Origin: Pseudobowmanella zhangzhouensis
GTDB lineage: Bacteria; Pseudomonadota; Gammaproteobacteria; Enterobacterales; Alteromonadaceae
Direction: 5' to 3'
DNA length: 64,000 nt
NCBI RefSeq assembly: GCF_042662685.1
Contig: NZ_JBHSYO010000004.1
Location: 496,001-560,000 of the forward strand
The notes under the pieces are model-generated. The model saw nothing but the letters and a program-made list of their open reading frames with translations. It made no database searches and was not told the DNA's origin. The position numbers and the translations under genes were made by a program. Below, piece after piece: positions 16,880 to 24,815 of this stretch (position 1 is the stretch's first letter; every line of letters begins with the position of its first letter).

Positions 16880-19456
16880 TTATTGTTTAACCACTGTGGT
16901 GTCTGTCACAACAATCGTTGCCTGACCTGCATTAGTTGACTGCATAAAGCCAGCTGTTTGCTTCTGCATTTCTGCCGTTGCAGCAAGGCTCGGACCCGGA
17001 TCCAGAATCGAACTGTGAGTACCTTCCAGGAAGCGCACAATACCGCTACCTGGTGTTGTAGTACTAACTGACGACAAACCAATTAACGCTGCCAGAGGCT
17101 CTGTACCAGCAAGTGGAATGCTGCCTTGATTCGGAATAACCTGATCGGACTTCCAGGTGCCACCATCATTGTCATCATTGCCGCCGACTACTTCGATCAA
17201 ATGTACCGGCGTTTCTGTGGCGGCTAACATGCCAGCATAGTTGTTCGGGTCACCTGCATCAGTAACAGTCTGAGCTGCGAACGAGAAGCTTTGGAACACT
17301 GCACTAATTTCAGCCTGCTCTGCCGCACTTAAGCTATTAAAGAATAGTGGGAAGAACACTGAAATCGCTTGCTCCTGATTAGCAATGCCATTGGCTTGCA
17401 TATAAGCACCCAGTGCCGCACGGAAATCAGCGCTTTGTGCAGCCACCAGTGAGCCTTTGACTAAGTTACCAAACGCACCTGAATCAAACAGGAAAGCCGC
17501 TACGCTGCCACCTGGCATTGCCAGAGTGGTCGCTTTCATTGCGTACAATCCGTCGAACACTCCCAGCGTTTCACCCATTGTGGTGTTAGCAAGGGCAACT
17601 GCACTGGTACCCGTAATCGCACCAAGTGAGTGACCAACAAAATACACGTTGTTAGCATCCAGCATGGTTCCACCTGTACTGCCATCATCAACGTTATGGA
17701 TACCTAAACGCAGACCCAGAATATCAGAGATACTCTGACGCACGTTATCACGTGTTGTCAGCAGACTGGCTAAGTTCATATAGTCAGTGGCAGACATGGT
17801 AGACGCGTTAATTTCACGCTCAACACCATTGGTATCTGTTGCTACCACGCCACGTGCACCGTGCAATGGATGGTCGATAGCAATCGTGGCGAAACCAGCA
17901 AGACTCAATGCGCCGGTAATGGCCAGCATATCTTCTTTCTTGGACGTAATACCATGTTGCAGAATCACGACAGGCCAGCCAGTCGCAGGCATTGTGGTTG
18001 GTGCCTGATTGTATAACGACAGGAATGCAGTATCTGGCACAGTGATTTGTACCGGAATATTGTCAACAGTCGTTGCTGCTGGGATTGGCGCAAAACGCGT
18101 CAGGTTACGTGGATCATCGATACCAACTGCAGCCAGATTCAAGTCAAACAACTGCCCATCACTGGCTAATTGACATAAATTATTGTTAGCCCCTACCGCA
18201 CCTGCAGCAATTAAACCGCCAACAGCTTCTGCACCCATCGCTTGCAGTTGTGCACCGCTGGTACAGGCGCTGCGCCACCAGTCACCTAATGGATTTTCTT
18301 TACTCAGGTAATATGGCAGGTTGATAGAGCCAGCACGCATCTGTGCAGCACAGTGTGGCATTACACCTGATGCAGCAGCAATAACCTGTGCATTACCAGT
18401 GCCAAATGCTGCCTGGAATTGAGCAGCATTACAGCCAGTGATGCCGATAGCCGCCAAACCTTGAATTTGTTCGGTTGTAATAATGCCTTGCGCCGCAAAT
18501 GCAGTGAACACATCCGGCACTACATAATCAGTCACGGCAACTTCCGGCAGATATTCTCGGGCAGCCAGATAAGCTTGTGTTGGGCTGCCTGTTGCGGCGT
18601 AAGCTTGACCAAATGCTTGTGCATAAGGCGCAACATTCAATGACTTAACTGTGCTTAATACGGTACCGGCAGATTGCGTGGTGAAGTAAGCTGCGTAAGA
18701 AACATCATCGCGAGACAAGCCTTTGCCGTCGAGCAATGTTACAAAGAAATCAACAATTTGCTGAAGTTGCTTTTGCGCATCTGAACCCAATGGATAAGCA
18801 GTAGGATCCTGTTTTACCAATTCCCAGGTCGTAGAACCTACGACATCACGGCCCAAAGAGTCTTTCAGGTCGGTGGTAACAACAATTACATATCCCTGAC
18901 CCGGCTTAAGAGGCTTGAGTGGTACAATGCTCATAGTGTTGGCAGACGATTTCTGCGTAACGAAGTCTACGCCAAACTGCAACTCGTCATGCAGCAAACA
19001 AGGCAAGCCCGGAGCCTGAACCTCAGCAGCAATAGCCTGACAAATGGCCTCATCGCTCTCCAGTACTTGCTCTGCTTCATAAATGCGGATTGAACCAGGT
19101 GCTGCGGCTGTTACGGCATCAATTTCAACACCAGCAGCAACAGTAAAGCGCATAGAAAATGGATGTTGAGTCGACCAGCCATCCAGTGCACCCAGAGCAT
19201 ATTGCGGGTCTGCTGGGTCTACGACTTCATCGGCCAGAATATTCAGTGTGAAGTCAAAAAGGTTGCCCTTTGGGATCACCAGCAGATCATTTGGAATATT
19301 CAGGTCACTGTTTGACGGGTCAAACACTACGCGCGTAAACGGCACCGCTTCTGATGCTGATGCCTCTTTTTGTTTGTCCGCCAGTGTTTCACCGCCACCA
19401 CAACCGGTTAATCCTAAAACCGCTGCTATGGTGGAGCTTAAGATCAGTTTTTTCAT
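16880..19456 (-). CDS. VolA/Pla-1-type outer-membrane lipase lipoprotein
   Basis: The 858-residue lipoprotein has a signal peptide with lipobox LGLTGCGGG (Cys at about 19). Its N-terminal domain starts VVFDPSNSDLNIPNDLLV, the hallmark of the bacterial virulence-factor lipase N-terminal family (VolA of Vibrio, Pla-1/cef). The C-terminal alpha/beta hydrolase has an oxyanion region VVILQHGIT, nucleophile S610 in GHSLGA and likely catalytic H814 in EGTHSS. VolA is a surface lysophospholipase that releases fatty acids; a similar scavenging role is inferred here. A 24-base dyad lies upstream at 19527-19550. Confidence 0.9.
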   Translation of the reverse strand: MKKLILSSTIAAVLGLTGCGGGETLADKQKEASASEAVPFTRVVFDPSNSDLNIPNDLLVIPKGNLFDFTLNILADEVVDPADPQYALGALDGWSTQHPFSMRFTVAAGVEIDAVTAAAPGSIRIYEAEQVLESDEAICQAIAAEVQAPGLPCLLHDELQFGVDFVTQKSSANTMSIVPLKPLKPGQGYVIVVTTDLKDSLGRDVVGSTTWELVKQDPTAYPLGSDAQKQLQQIVDFFVTLLDGKGLSRDDVSYAAYFTTQSAGTVLSTVKSLNVAPYAQAFGQAYAATGSPTQAYLAAREYLPEVAVTDYVVPDVFTAFAAQGIITTEQIQGLAAIGITGCNAAQFQAAFGTGNAQVIAAASGVMPHCAAQMRAGSINLPYYLSKENPLGDWWRSACTSGAQLQAMGAEAVGGLIAAGAVGANNNLCQLASDGQLFDLNLAAVGIDDPRNLTRFAPIPAATTVDNIPVQITVPDTAFLSLYNQAPTTMPATGWPVVILQHGITSKKEDMLAITGALSLAGFATIAIDHPLHGARGVVATDTNGVEREINASTMSATDYMNLASLLTTRDNVRQSISDILGLRLGIHNVDDGSTGGTMLDANNVYFVGHSLGAITGTSAVALANTTMGETLGVFDGLYAMKATTLAMPGGSVAAFLFDSGAFGNLVKGSLVAAQSADFRAALGAYMQANGIANQEQAISVFFPLFFNSLSAAEQAEISAVFQSFSFAAQTVTDAGDPNNYAGMLAATETPVHLIEVVGGNDDNDGGTWKSDQVIPNQGSIPLAGTEPLAALIGLSSVSTTTPGSGIVRFLEGTHSSILDPGPSLAATAEMQKQTAGFMQSTNAGQATIVVTDTTVVKQ

Positions 19457-19526
19457 TATGACTCCCAGGATCCTTTTTATAATTATCAGCCGTCATGACC
19501 ATCACAGTGTATTGTTCCTGTATGGC

Positions 19527-19550
19527 ACTGTACGTACATGTACGACCAGT
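19527..19550. promoter_or_regulatory. 24-base dyad, candidate operator between the lipase gene and yciK
   Basis: A perfect 12-base palindrome CGTACATGTACG (19533-19544) is flanked, two bases out on each side, by complementary arms ACTG (19527-19530) and CAGT (19547-19550). It lies 71 bases upstream of the lipase start and 145 upstream of yciK. It looks like the binding site of a dimeric regulator. The GTACATGTAC core recalls operators of TetR-type fatty-acid regulators such as FabR, but that comparison is from memory and unverified. Confidence 0.5.
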
Positions 19551-19694
19551 TGACATTGGTGCCATCTTATTGAGTTTGAAAAATTTTTGCAAAGGTTTGT
19601 TAACTGTTTGTAAGACTTATTAACAACATAAATTTTTCCCTGCTACTACAAGGCTTTTGGTAGAATCCGCCTTTCGGTTTTTTACAGAATTAAA

Positions 19695-20435
19695 ATGACT
19701 ATGTATCCGCAAATTCAGCCAGACGCGCTAATAAATAAAATTATCCTGATCACCGGTGCGGGTGACGGAATTGGTCGAGCAGCAGCAGTGCATGCAGCGG
19801 CGCATGGCGCCACAGTTATTCTGTTGGGTAAAACAGTTAAAAAGCTTGAAGCTGTGTATGACGAGATCGTCGCTGCAGGACATCCGGAGCCTGCCATCGT
19901 GCCGATGGACTTACAAGGAGCTACGCTAACCCATTATCAGGGCTTAAATGCCACTATTATGGATCAGTTTGGGCGTTTAGATGGCCTACTGCTCAATGCC
20001 GGTATTTTAGGTAAATTGCGCCCGTTTGAAGACATCCCTCAGGAAGAATGGGCGAATGTAATGCAGGTAAACGTCACCAGTAACTTTTTGATGGTGCAAG
20101 CCTTACTACCAGCACTTGAAGCATCAGCTGCGGCTTCAGTGGTATTCACCACGTCCAGCGTCGGGCGCAAAGGGCGCGCTTTTTGGGGAAGCTACGCCGT
20201 GTCTAAATTCGCCGTGGAAGGCCTGATGCAAACACTGGCGGACGAATTCTCCAATTCCACTATGCGTTTTAATGCAATTAATCCGGGTGCGACACGCACA
20301 GCCATGCGCTCCAAAGCCTACCCGGCTGAGAATGCTGAGAAGTTACCTACCGCCGACGAGATTATGCCGCTGTACCTTTATCTGCTAAGTGACATCAGTA
20401 AAGACCAGAACGGCCAGTCACTGAACGCGCAGTAA
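19695..20435 (+). CDS. yciK: YciK-type short-chain dehydrogenase
   Basis: The 246-residue SDR protein has the Rossmann motif TGAGDGIGRAAA (residues 20-31), the NAG motif LLNAGILG, and the catalytic SYAVSK with Tyr and Lys (about 174-179). The overall sequence fits YciK, a conserved gammaproteobacterial NADP-dependent oxidoreductase of unknown substrate. In E. coli yciK lies near sohB and topA, which are also neighbours here. Codon choice and length are ordinary. Confidence 0.93.
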   Translation: MTMYPQIQPDALINKIILITGAGDGIGRAAAVHAAAHGATVILLGKTVKKLEAVYDEIVAAGHPEPAIVPMDLQGATLTHYQGLNATIMDQFGRLDGLLLNAGILGKLRPFEDIPQEEWANVMQVNVTSNFLMVQALLPALEASAAASVVFTTSSVGRKGRAFWGSYAVSKFAVEGLMQTLADEFSNSTMRFNAINPGATRTAMRSKAYPAENAEKLPTADEIMPLYLYLLSDISKDQNGQSLNAQ

Positions 20436-20469
20436 AGCGGATCTGGTGGTCTACCTTTACCACAGGAAA

Positions 20470-20928
20470 TTAATGCTTAGTGGCCTTCTGCAAACTAAGC
20501 ATCTGATCATGGCAGGATTGCATTAGCTCCCTGCCTTTTTGCAGCGCTGCTTCACAGGCAACCGATTGACCCTGGGCGATAACTTCATCAAATTTTTCCA
20601 GGGTTTTATCTTCCACCTCTTCCAGCTGGCTTACCCAGGTATGCTGTTCGTCAGACGCAATTTTCGCCAGAATCGTGGTATGCCAATGGCGCGCCTCGAG
20701 CGCGAAATTACTTCCCGTATCCAGAGCCTTGAAATCCCCTGTCTCCGCTTTGGCGTATGGGGTCAATAACTGTTTAACCATCTCACGACGGGAAATCATC
20801 CGGTCAAAATAAGGCTGGGTTTGACTGTCTGCGACCTTCTCTTTCGCTTCCCGATAAAAGTCGATGCCGCTGTTTAATACATGTACCAAAGACGAGACGG
20901 CTTCAATATTGTAGTGAGCGGAACTCAT
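20470..20928 (-). CDS. PA2169/DUF2383-family four-helix protein
   Basis: The 152-residue, Glu/Lys-rich protein is all-helical in appearance, with ferritin-like spacing of His and Glu (for example SALVHVLNSGIDFYREA-type first helix and RHWHTTILAKIASDEQHTW third helix). This matches the PA2169/DUF2383 family, often called stress-induced four-helix-bundle proteins, of unknown role. Ribosome site AAGGAG precedes the ATG at 20928. It is a single gene. Confidence 0.8.
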   Translation of the reverse strand: MSSAHYNIEAVSSLVHVLNSGIDFYREAKEKVADSQTQPYFDRMISRREMVKQLLTPYAKAETGDFKALDTGSNFALEARHWHTTILAKIASDEQHTWVSQLEEVEDKTLEKFDEVIAQGQSVACEAALQKGRELMQSCHDQMLSLQKATKH

Positions 20929-21085
20929 ATTTTTCTCCTTTTAAAGAAATTGACCCAATCTGAGACGCAAACCCCATTCCATAATTTTTTTCATTTAATT
21001 ACAGATAGTTATGAACATTTAGTACAAACTGCCATGTCATAATTACAATAGATTGGAAATATTTTAGGGATAACACCCCCACAAA

Positions 21086-21100
21086 TGAGAGTAATTATCA
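21086..21100 (+). promoter_or_regulatory. candidate Fur box upstream of the PepSY gene
   Basis: TGAGAGTAATTATCA matches the 7-1-7 Fur consensus TGATAATnATTATCA at 12 of 14 informative positions. It lies 68 bases upstream of the PepSY gene start, a usual place for an iron-responsive operator. Confidence 0.65.
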
Positions 21101-21167
21101 TTTGCATAAGGTAAGAGTGAAACGGTAAGCTGTGCTTCCTTAAATTATTATTAGGAACTCACTAAAT

Positions 21168-21707
21168 ATGTCGCGAAAAACCTTGGTCGCATTACACCTG
21201 TACCTAGCAGCTTTTTTTGCCCCAATTTTGCTGATTATGGCAATTTCAGGTGGTTTGTATTTGTTGGGTATCAAAGGCAACGTTACATCCGGTGACCCAG
21301 TGCAACTTAACAATATCCAACTTGCGAACGATGAACATCTGCGCGAACAGCAAATTCGCGATGTCTTCATGCAGGTGGGCCTGGATGCGGATTTTGAATA
21401 TCTTAAGGGCGCAGGCACACGTTGGCAAACACGGCCGACCAGCCGCGATCATTTCATCATTGAACAACAAGGGAATGATTTACTGATTACGCCACGCAGC
21501 CCGGACTTAATTGCGTCCATCGTTGAATTGCATAAAGGCCATGGGCCGGGACTCTTCCGGATTTTGCAACAGCTATTGGCTTTGGGATTAGTGATTGTAT
21601 TGCTGACCGGCCTATGGCTTGGGTTAAAGATGGCGAGTATGAAAAATCAAACCCTGAGCTTTACGGCTGCGGGCATTCTGCTTTTCGTATTATTCGCGGC
21701 GATTTAA
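21168..21707 (+). CDS. PepSY-associated membrane protein, probably iron-regulated
   Basis: The 179-residue protein has an N-terminal membrane helix (about 8-30, LHLYLAAFFAPILLIMAISGGLY), a periplasmic middle domain of PepSY type (about 45-110), a helix at about 127-147 with the LHKGHGPGLFRILQQLLALGL lead-in, and a last helix (about 157-178). Small two-to-three-helix PepSY_TM proteins are often linked to siderophore uptake, and the Fur-like box upstream agrees. Reaction unknown. Its end overlaps the convergent ATP-grasp gene by 4 bases. Confidence 0.78.
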   Translation: MSRKTLVALHLYLAAFFAPILLIMAISGGLYLLGIKGNVTSGDPVQLNNIQLANDEHLREQQIRDVFMQVGLDADFEYLKGAGTRWQTRPTSRDHFIIEQQGNDLLITPRSPDLIASIVELHKGHGPGLFRILQQLLALGLVIVLLTGLWLGLKMASMKNQTLSFTAAGILLFVLFAAI

Positions 21708-22759
21708 TTAGCATTAACATCCAATAGCTGTTTAAGCGACTTACCAAAATTTCTGGCGGTCACCTTGTCTGGTTCGAGGTTGAGCTCAATCACCAGGGGG
21801 CCATCAGCGGTAATAGCGATATCCAGCCCTGTAAATTTCATTTCCGGAAAGGCAAGTAAAGCGCGCTTAGCGAGGCTCATGGATTCGTGCCAAAATGGAA
21901 TCTCTGTGCCTGACAGTTTGATGCCACTATCAGGATGGGTTTGATATACAACAGGCACAATATCACAACTCATCGCTTGATCTATTATACCTGTGTCCTG
22001 CACTACTCTGGCGATGAAGCCACCTTGGGAGGCGTTATCGACCAAACTACCAGCCCGACCAATTCTTACAATTGTTCCCACTATTTGCGGTATGTTATTG
22101 ACTAACTTAACCCATACACGCAACGTATTTACAGAGTCAGGATTAAGGCGCGCCATTTGAGAATGTTGTTCTACATACTCTTCCAGAACCAGGCCGTCTT
22201 GGGGCACAGTTAATTGCGAGAACCATACGTCAAACGCTGAAAAAGTATTAAGTTTCACGTCTTTGATTTGTAACTGATGGTTCACCTCGAGCGGAATAAT
22301 TACAGACATGCCATGTCCTCCCCACCCCTCAACTAATTTGAATACAATTCGCTGTCCATTATGTGCTGAAAGCAGTTTATGCAGTGTCTGACGATTGTTG
22401 AGCGTCTGTCCATTGTGTTCAATTCCTCGTGAGGGGTGAAAAAAACCAATGAAAGGTGCGACAGGAATACCGTTGAGTTGCAATACGGCTTTTTCCACGA
22501 CTTTATGCTGGGAAATTTTACGATATGCAGGTGGGTTCAACTCCGCGAGCAAGGTCTTGTAGCCTCGCGAGTCCGAATATGACAATTTATCGTGCCAATT
22601 TAGCTGAGGTTGCCAAATTTGAGCCTCAAAATAATAGCGTGGTCCTACGCCTCTGAAGCAATACAGAACTATGTTTTCCAGCAACATCCGCAAAATACTT
22701 ACGTTATATTGGTGGTTAATTTGCTTCGCAAACTTCCACCACTGTCGCAGTGAATACAT
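21704..22759 (-). CDS. ATP-grasp protein (sugar-transfer-associated type)
   Basis: The 351-residue protein looks like the ATP-grasp family annotated 'sugar-transfer associated' (related to alpha-L-glutamate ligases): FKLVEGWGGHGMSVI as the nucleotide-binding loop, a NTLRVWVKLVN strand, DNASQGGFIARV, TGLDIAITADGPLVIELNLEPD as the metal-binding end. It likely forms an amide or ester bond on an unknown substrate. The ATG at 22757-22759 lies 1 base after the methyltransferase stop with GGAG upstream; the frame continues upstream inside the methyltransferase but that is not needed. The pair forms a two-gene operon. Confidence 0.75.
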   Translation of the reverse strand: MYSLRQWWKFAKQINHQYNVSILRMLLENIVLYCFRGVGPRYYFEAQIWQPQLNWHDKLSYSDSRGYKTLLAELNPPAYRKISQHKVVEKAVLQLNGIPVAPFIGFFHPSRGIEHNGQTLNNRQTLHKLLSAHNGQRIVFKLVEGWGGHGMSVIIPLEVNHQLQIKDVKLNTFSAFDVWFSQLTVPQDGLVLEEYVEQHSQMARLNPDSVNTLRVWVKLVNNIPQIVGTIVRIGRAGSLVDNASQGGFIARVVQDTGIIDQAMSCDIVPVVYQTHPDSGIKLSGTEIPFWHESMSLAKRALLAFPEMKFTGLDIAITADGPLVIELNLEPDKVTARNFGKSLKQLLDVNAN

Positions 22760-22760
22760 G

Positions 22761-23513
22761 TCAGTCTCCGGCCAGACCGAATTTAATATATGCCAACTGC
22801 CAGCGCAGATAAAAATGTTCCCCCTTTTTACGTGGCACAAGATATCGATGAATACCTTGTTTTATTCGCTCATCGTTAGCCAAATCGAGCCCAAATAAAC
22901 CGCGACAAAAGTCGAGCATATTTTTCTCAGATCTAAACTTCCAGTCAAAATCAATCACTTCGTTCGCCTGGCATTTCAGCCCCTTCTCCTGAGCGATTTG
23001 CAGCGTTTGAGAAGACAGAAAAACGCCGTGGTGTCCCATACTGTTGTGCTGATCAACGAAGGTATTTAAAAACTCAGCGATGTTCGAGCCTTCAACAACA
23101 TCCGCGACGAGGAATTGTCCATCGTTACGCAACACCCTTGTTACCTCAGAAAAAAATTGCGCAACATCAACCACATGATGAAGTGCAGCAAGACAAATAA
23201 ATACCCCAGCAGTATCGCTTTCTAAAGGGATTGACTCAAAGTCCCCCATAAATGTCTTATGACTTTGTTCTGGTTTTAATTGGTCAAAAAACGATTGGCA
23301 GGTTTCGCCCTGAATAAGCTGGACAGACTCTGGAAGGTATTGCTGCAGATAGCCGCCACCAGACGGAAAGTCGACTAGCACCTCACCATCACTAAGGTCT
23401 AGCAAACGAACAGCATTGAGAAACTCTTCATCTCTGGCGGTAGGCTCGAGGGCCATTGCATCATGATAGGCATTCCCGCGCAGGGAAAAGATTTCCTGGT
23501 AAGTGTCGTACAT
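22761..23513 (-). CDS. class I SAM-dependent methyltransferase
   Basis: The 250-residue protein has motif I as VLVDFPSGGGYLQQYLP (about residues 45-61, with FPSGGG for the usual DxGxGxG), a downstream LAALHHVVD motif (about 106-114) and DGQFLVADVVEGS (post-motif strand), all of the Methyltransf_11 type. The substrate is unknown. The start is set at the ATG 23511-23513 because GGAGG lies 8 bases before it; a TTG 18 bases upstream is less likely. The coupled ATP-grasp gene suggests they modify the same small molecule or surface component. Confidence 0.82.
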   Translation of the reverse strand: MYDTYQEIFSLRGNAYHDAMALEPTARDEEFLNAVRLLDLSDGEVLVDFPSGGGYLQQYLPESVQLIQGETCQSFFDQLKPEQSHKTFMGDFESIPLESDTAGVFICLAALHHVVDVAQFFSEVTRVLRNDGQFLVADVVEGSNIAEFLNTFVDQHNSMGHHGVFLSSQTLQIAQEKGLKCQANEVIDFDWKFRSEKNMLDFCRGLFGLDLANDERIKQGIHRYLVPRKKGEHFYLRWQLAYIKFGLAGD

Positions 23514-23550
23514 CTTCCGTCCCTCCGACAATCAGGCGATAAATTACCAC

Positions 23551-23578
23551 AAAAAACGGGGCATCTGCCCCGTTTTTT
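23551..23578 (-). terminator. terminator after dnaJ
   Basis: A perfect 12-base stem AAAAAACGGGGC / GCCCCGTTTTTT with a 4-base ATCT loop lies 8 bases past the dnaJ stop. Confidence 0.92.
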
Positions 23579-23586
23579 GCTTTGAT

Positions 23587-24723
23587 TTATTTCGCTAAAT
23601 CGTCGAAGAACTTCTTCACACCGTCGAAGAAACCTTTTTCCTTTGGACGGTATTTGGCACTTTCTTCCCCGGTGCCCATGGACTTATCCAGCTCTTCCAG
23701 TAACTCTTTTTGACGTGCAGTCAGGTTAACAGGTGTTTCCACCACCACCTTACACATCAGATCACCGGTAACACCGCTACGTACTGATTTAACCCCTTTA
23801 CCACGCAAACGGAACATCTTACCGGTTTGCGTTTCGGCGTTAATTTTCAGCTTAACTTTGCCATCCAGTGTGGGTACTTCGATATCACCACCGAGCGCAG
23901 CACGGGTAAAGCTGAGCGGCACTTCGCAATACAGGTTGTTGCCATCGCGCACAAAGATTGGGTGATCTTTGATATGCACCTGCACATACAAATCGCCGGC
24001 CGGAGCGCCCATTTCACCCGCTTCGCCTTCGCCGCTTAAGCGAATGCGATCACCGGTATCCACACCAGCCGGAATTTTCACCGACAGGGTTTTGGTTTTT
24101 TCTACGCGGCCCTGGCCATGACATTTACGACATGGATCACTAACGATTTTGCCTTTACCCGAACAGGTAGGACAGGTTTGCTGTACCGCGAAAAAGCCCT
24201 GGCGCATTTGCACCTGACCATTACCATGACAGGTAGGACAGGTAGTCGGCGATGTCCCTTTCTTGGCGCCGGAGCCGTGACATTCATCACAGTTTTGCAG
24301 CGTGGGCACACGGATTTCAACTTCTTTTCCACGTACCGCCTCTTCCAGGCTCAGTTCCAGGTTGTAACGTAAGTCTGCACCACGGCGCGCTCGAGGGCCG
24401 CCGCGTCCACGGCCACCGCCGAAGATATCACCGAATACGTCACCAAAAATATCTCCAAAATCCGCGCCACCACCGAAACCGGCACCGCCACGATTTGGAT
24501 CCACGCCGGCATGACCATACTGATCATAGGCCGCACGCTTTTGCGAGTCAGTCAGCACTTCATAGGCTTCCTGAACCTCTTTAAATTTCTCTTCAAGTTC
24601 CTTGTCGCCTTTGGTGCGATCAGGGTGATACTTCATCGCCAGGCGTTTGTATGCCTTTTTGATGTCGCGCTCTTCGGCATCTTTTGCGACACCCAGCACT
24701 TCATAATAATCGCGCTTCGACAT
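23587..24723 (-). CDS. dnaJ: chaperone DnaJ
   Basis: Hsp40 co-chaperone of DnaK. The 378-residue protein has the J domain with HPD (about residues 33-35), a Gly/Phe-rich linker (about 75-112), four CxxCxGxG zinc motifs (CDECHGSG, CPTCHGNG, CPTCSGKG, CRKCHGQG, about 140-210) and the C-terminal substrate-binding domain. The start is the ATG at 24721-24723 (MSKRDYYEVL) with GAGGTG upstream; a GTG 12 bases earlier is not needed. It follows dnaK in the usual grpE-dnaK-dnaJ order. Confidence 0.97.
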   Translation of the reverse strand: MSKRDYYEVLGVAKDAEERDIKKAYKRLAMKYHPDRTKGDKELEEKFKEVQEAYEVLTDSQKRAAYDQYGHAGVDPNRGGAGFGGGADFGDIFGDVFGDIFGGGRGRGGPRARRGADLRYNLELSLEEAVRGKEVEIRVPTLQNCDECHGSGAKKGTSPTTCPTCHGNGQVQMRQGFFAVQQTCPTCSGKGKIVSDPCRKCHGQGRVEKTKTLSVKIPAGVDTGDRIRLSGEGEAGEMGAPAGDLYVQVHIKDHPIFVRDGNNLYCEVPLSFTRAALGGDIEVPTLDGKVKLKINAETQTGKMFRLRGKGVKSVRSGVTGDLMCKVVVETPVNLTARQKELLEELDKSMGTGEESAKYRPKEKGFFDGVKKFFDDLAK

Positions 24724-24815
24724 ATTGAAGGGCACCTCTTTTTTGCGTCTTCAGATACAAATAAGTGGGATCGAAGCGACGCCCCTATCCCACTTATGTT
24801 CGTTACGACTGACGA

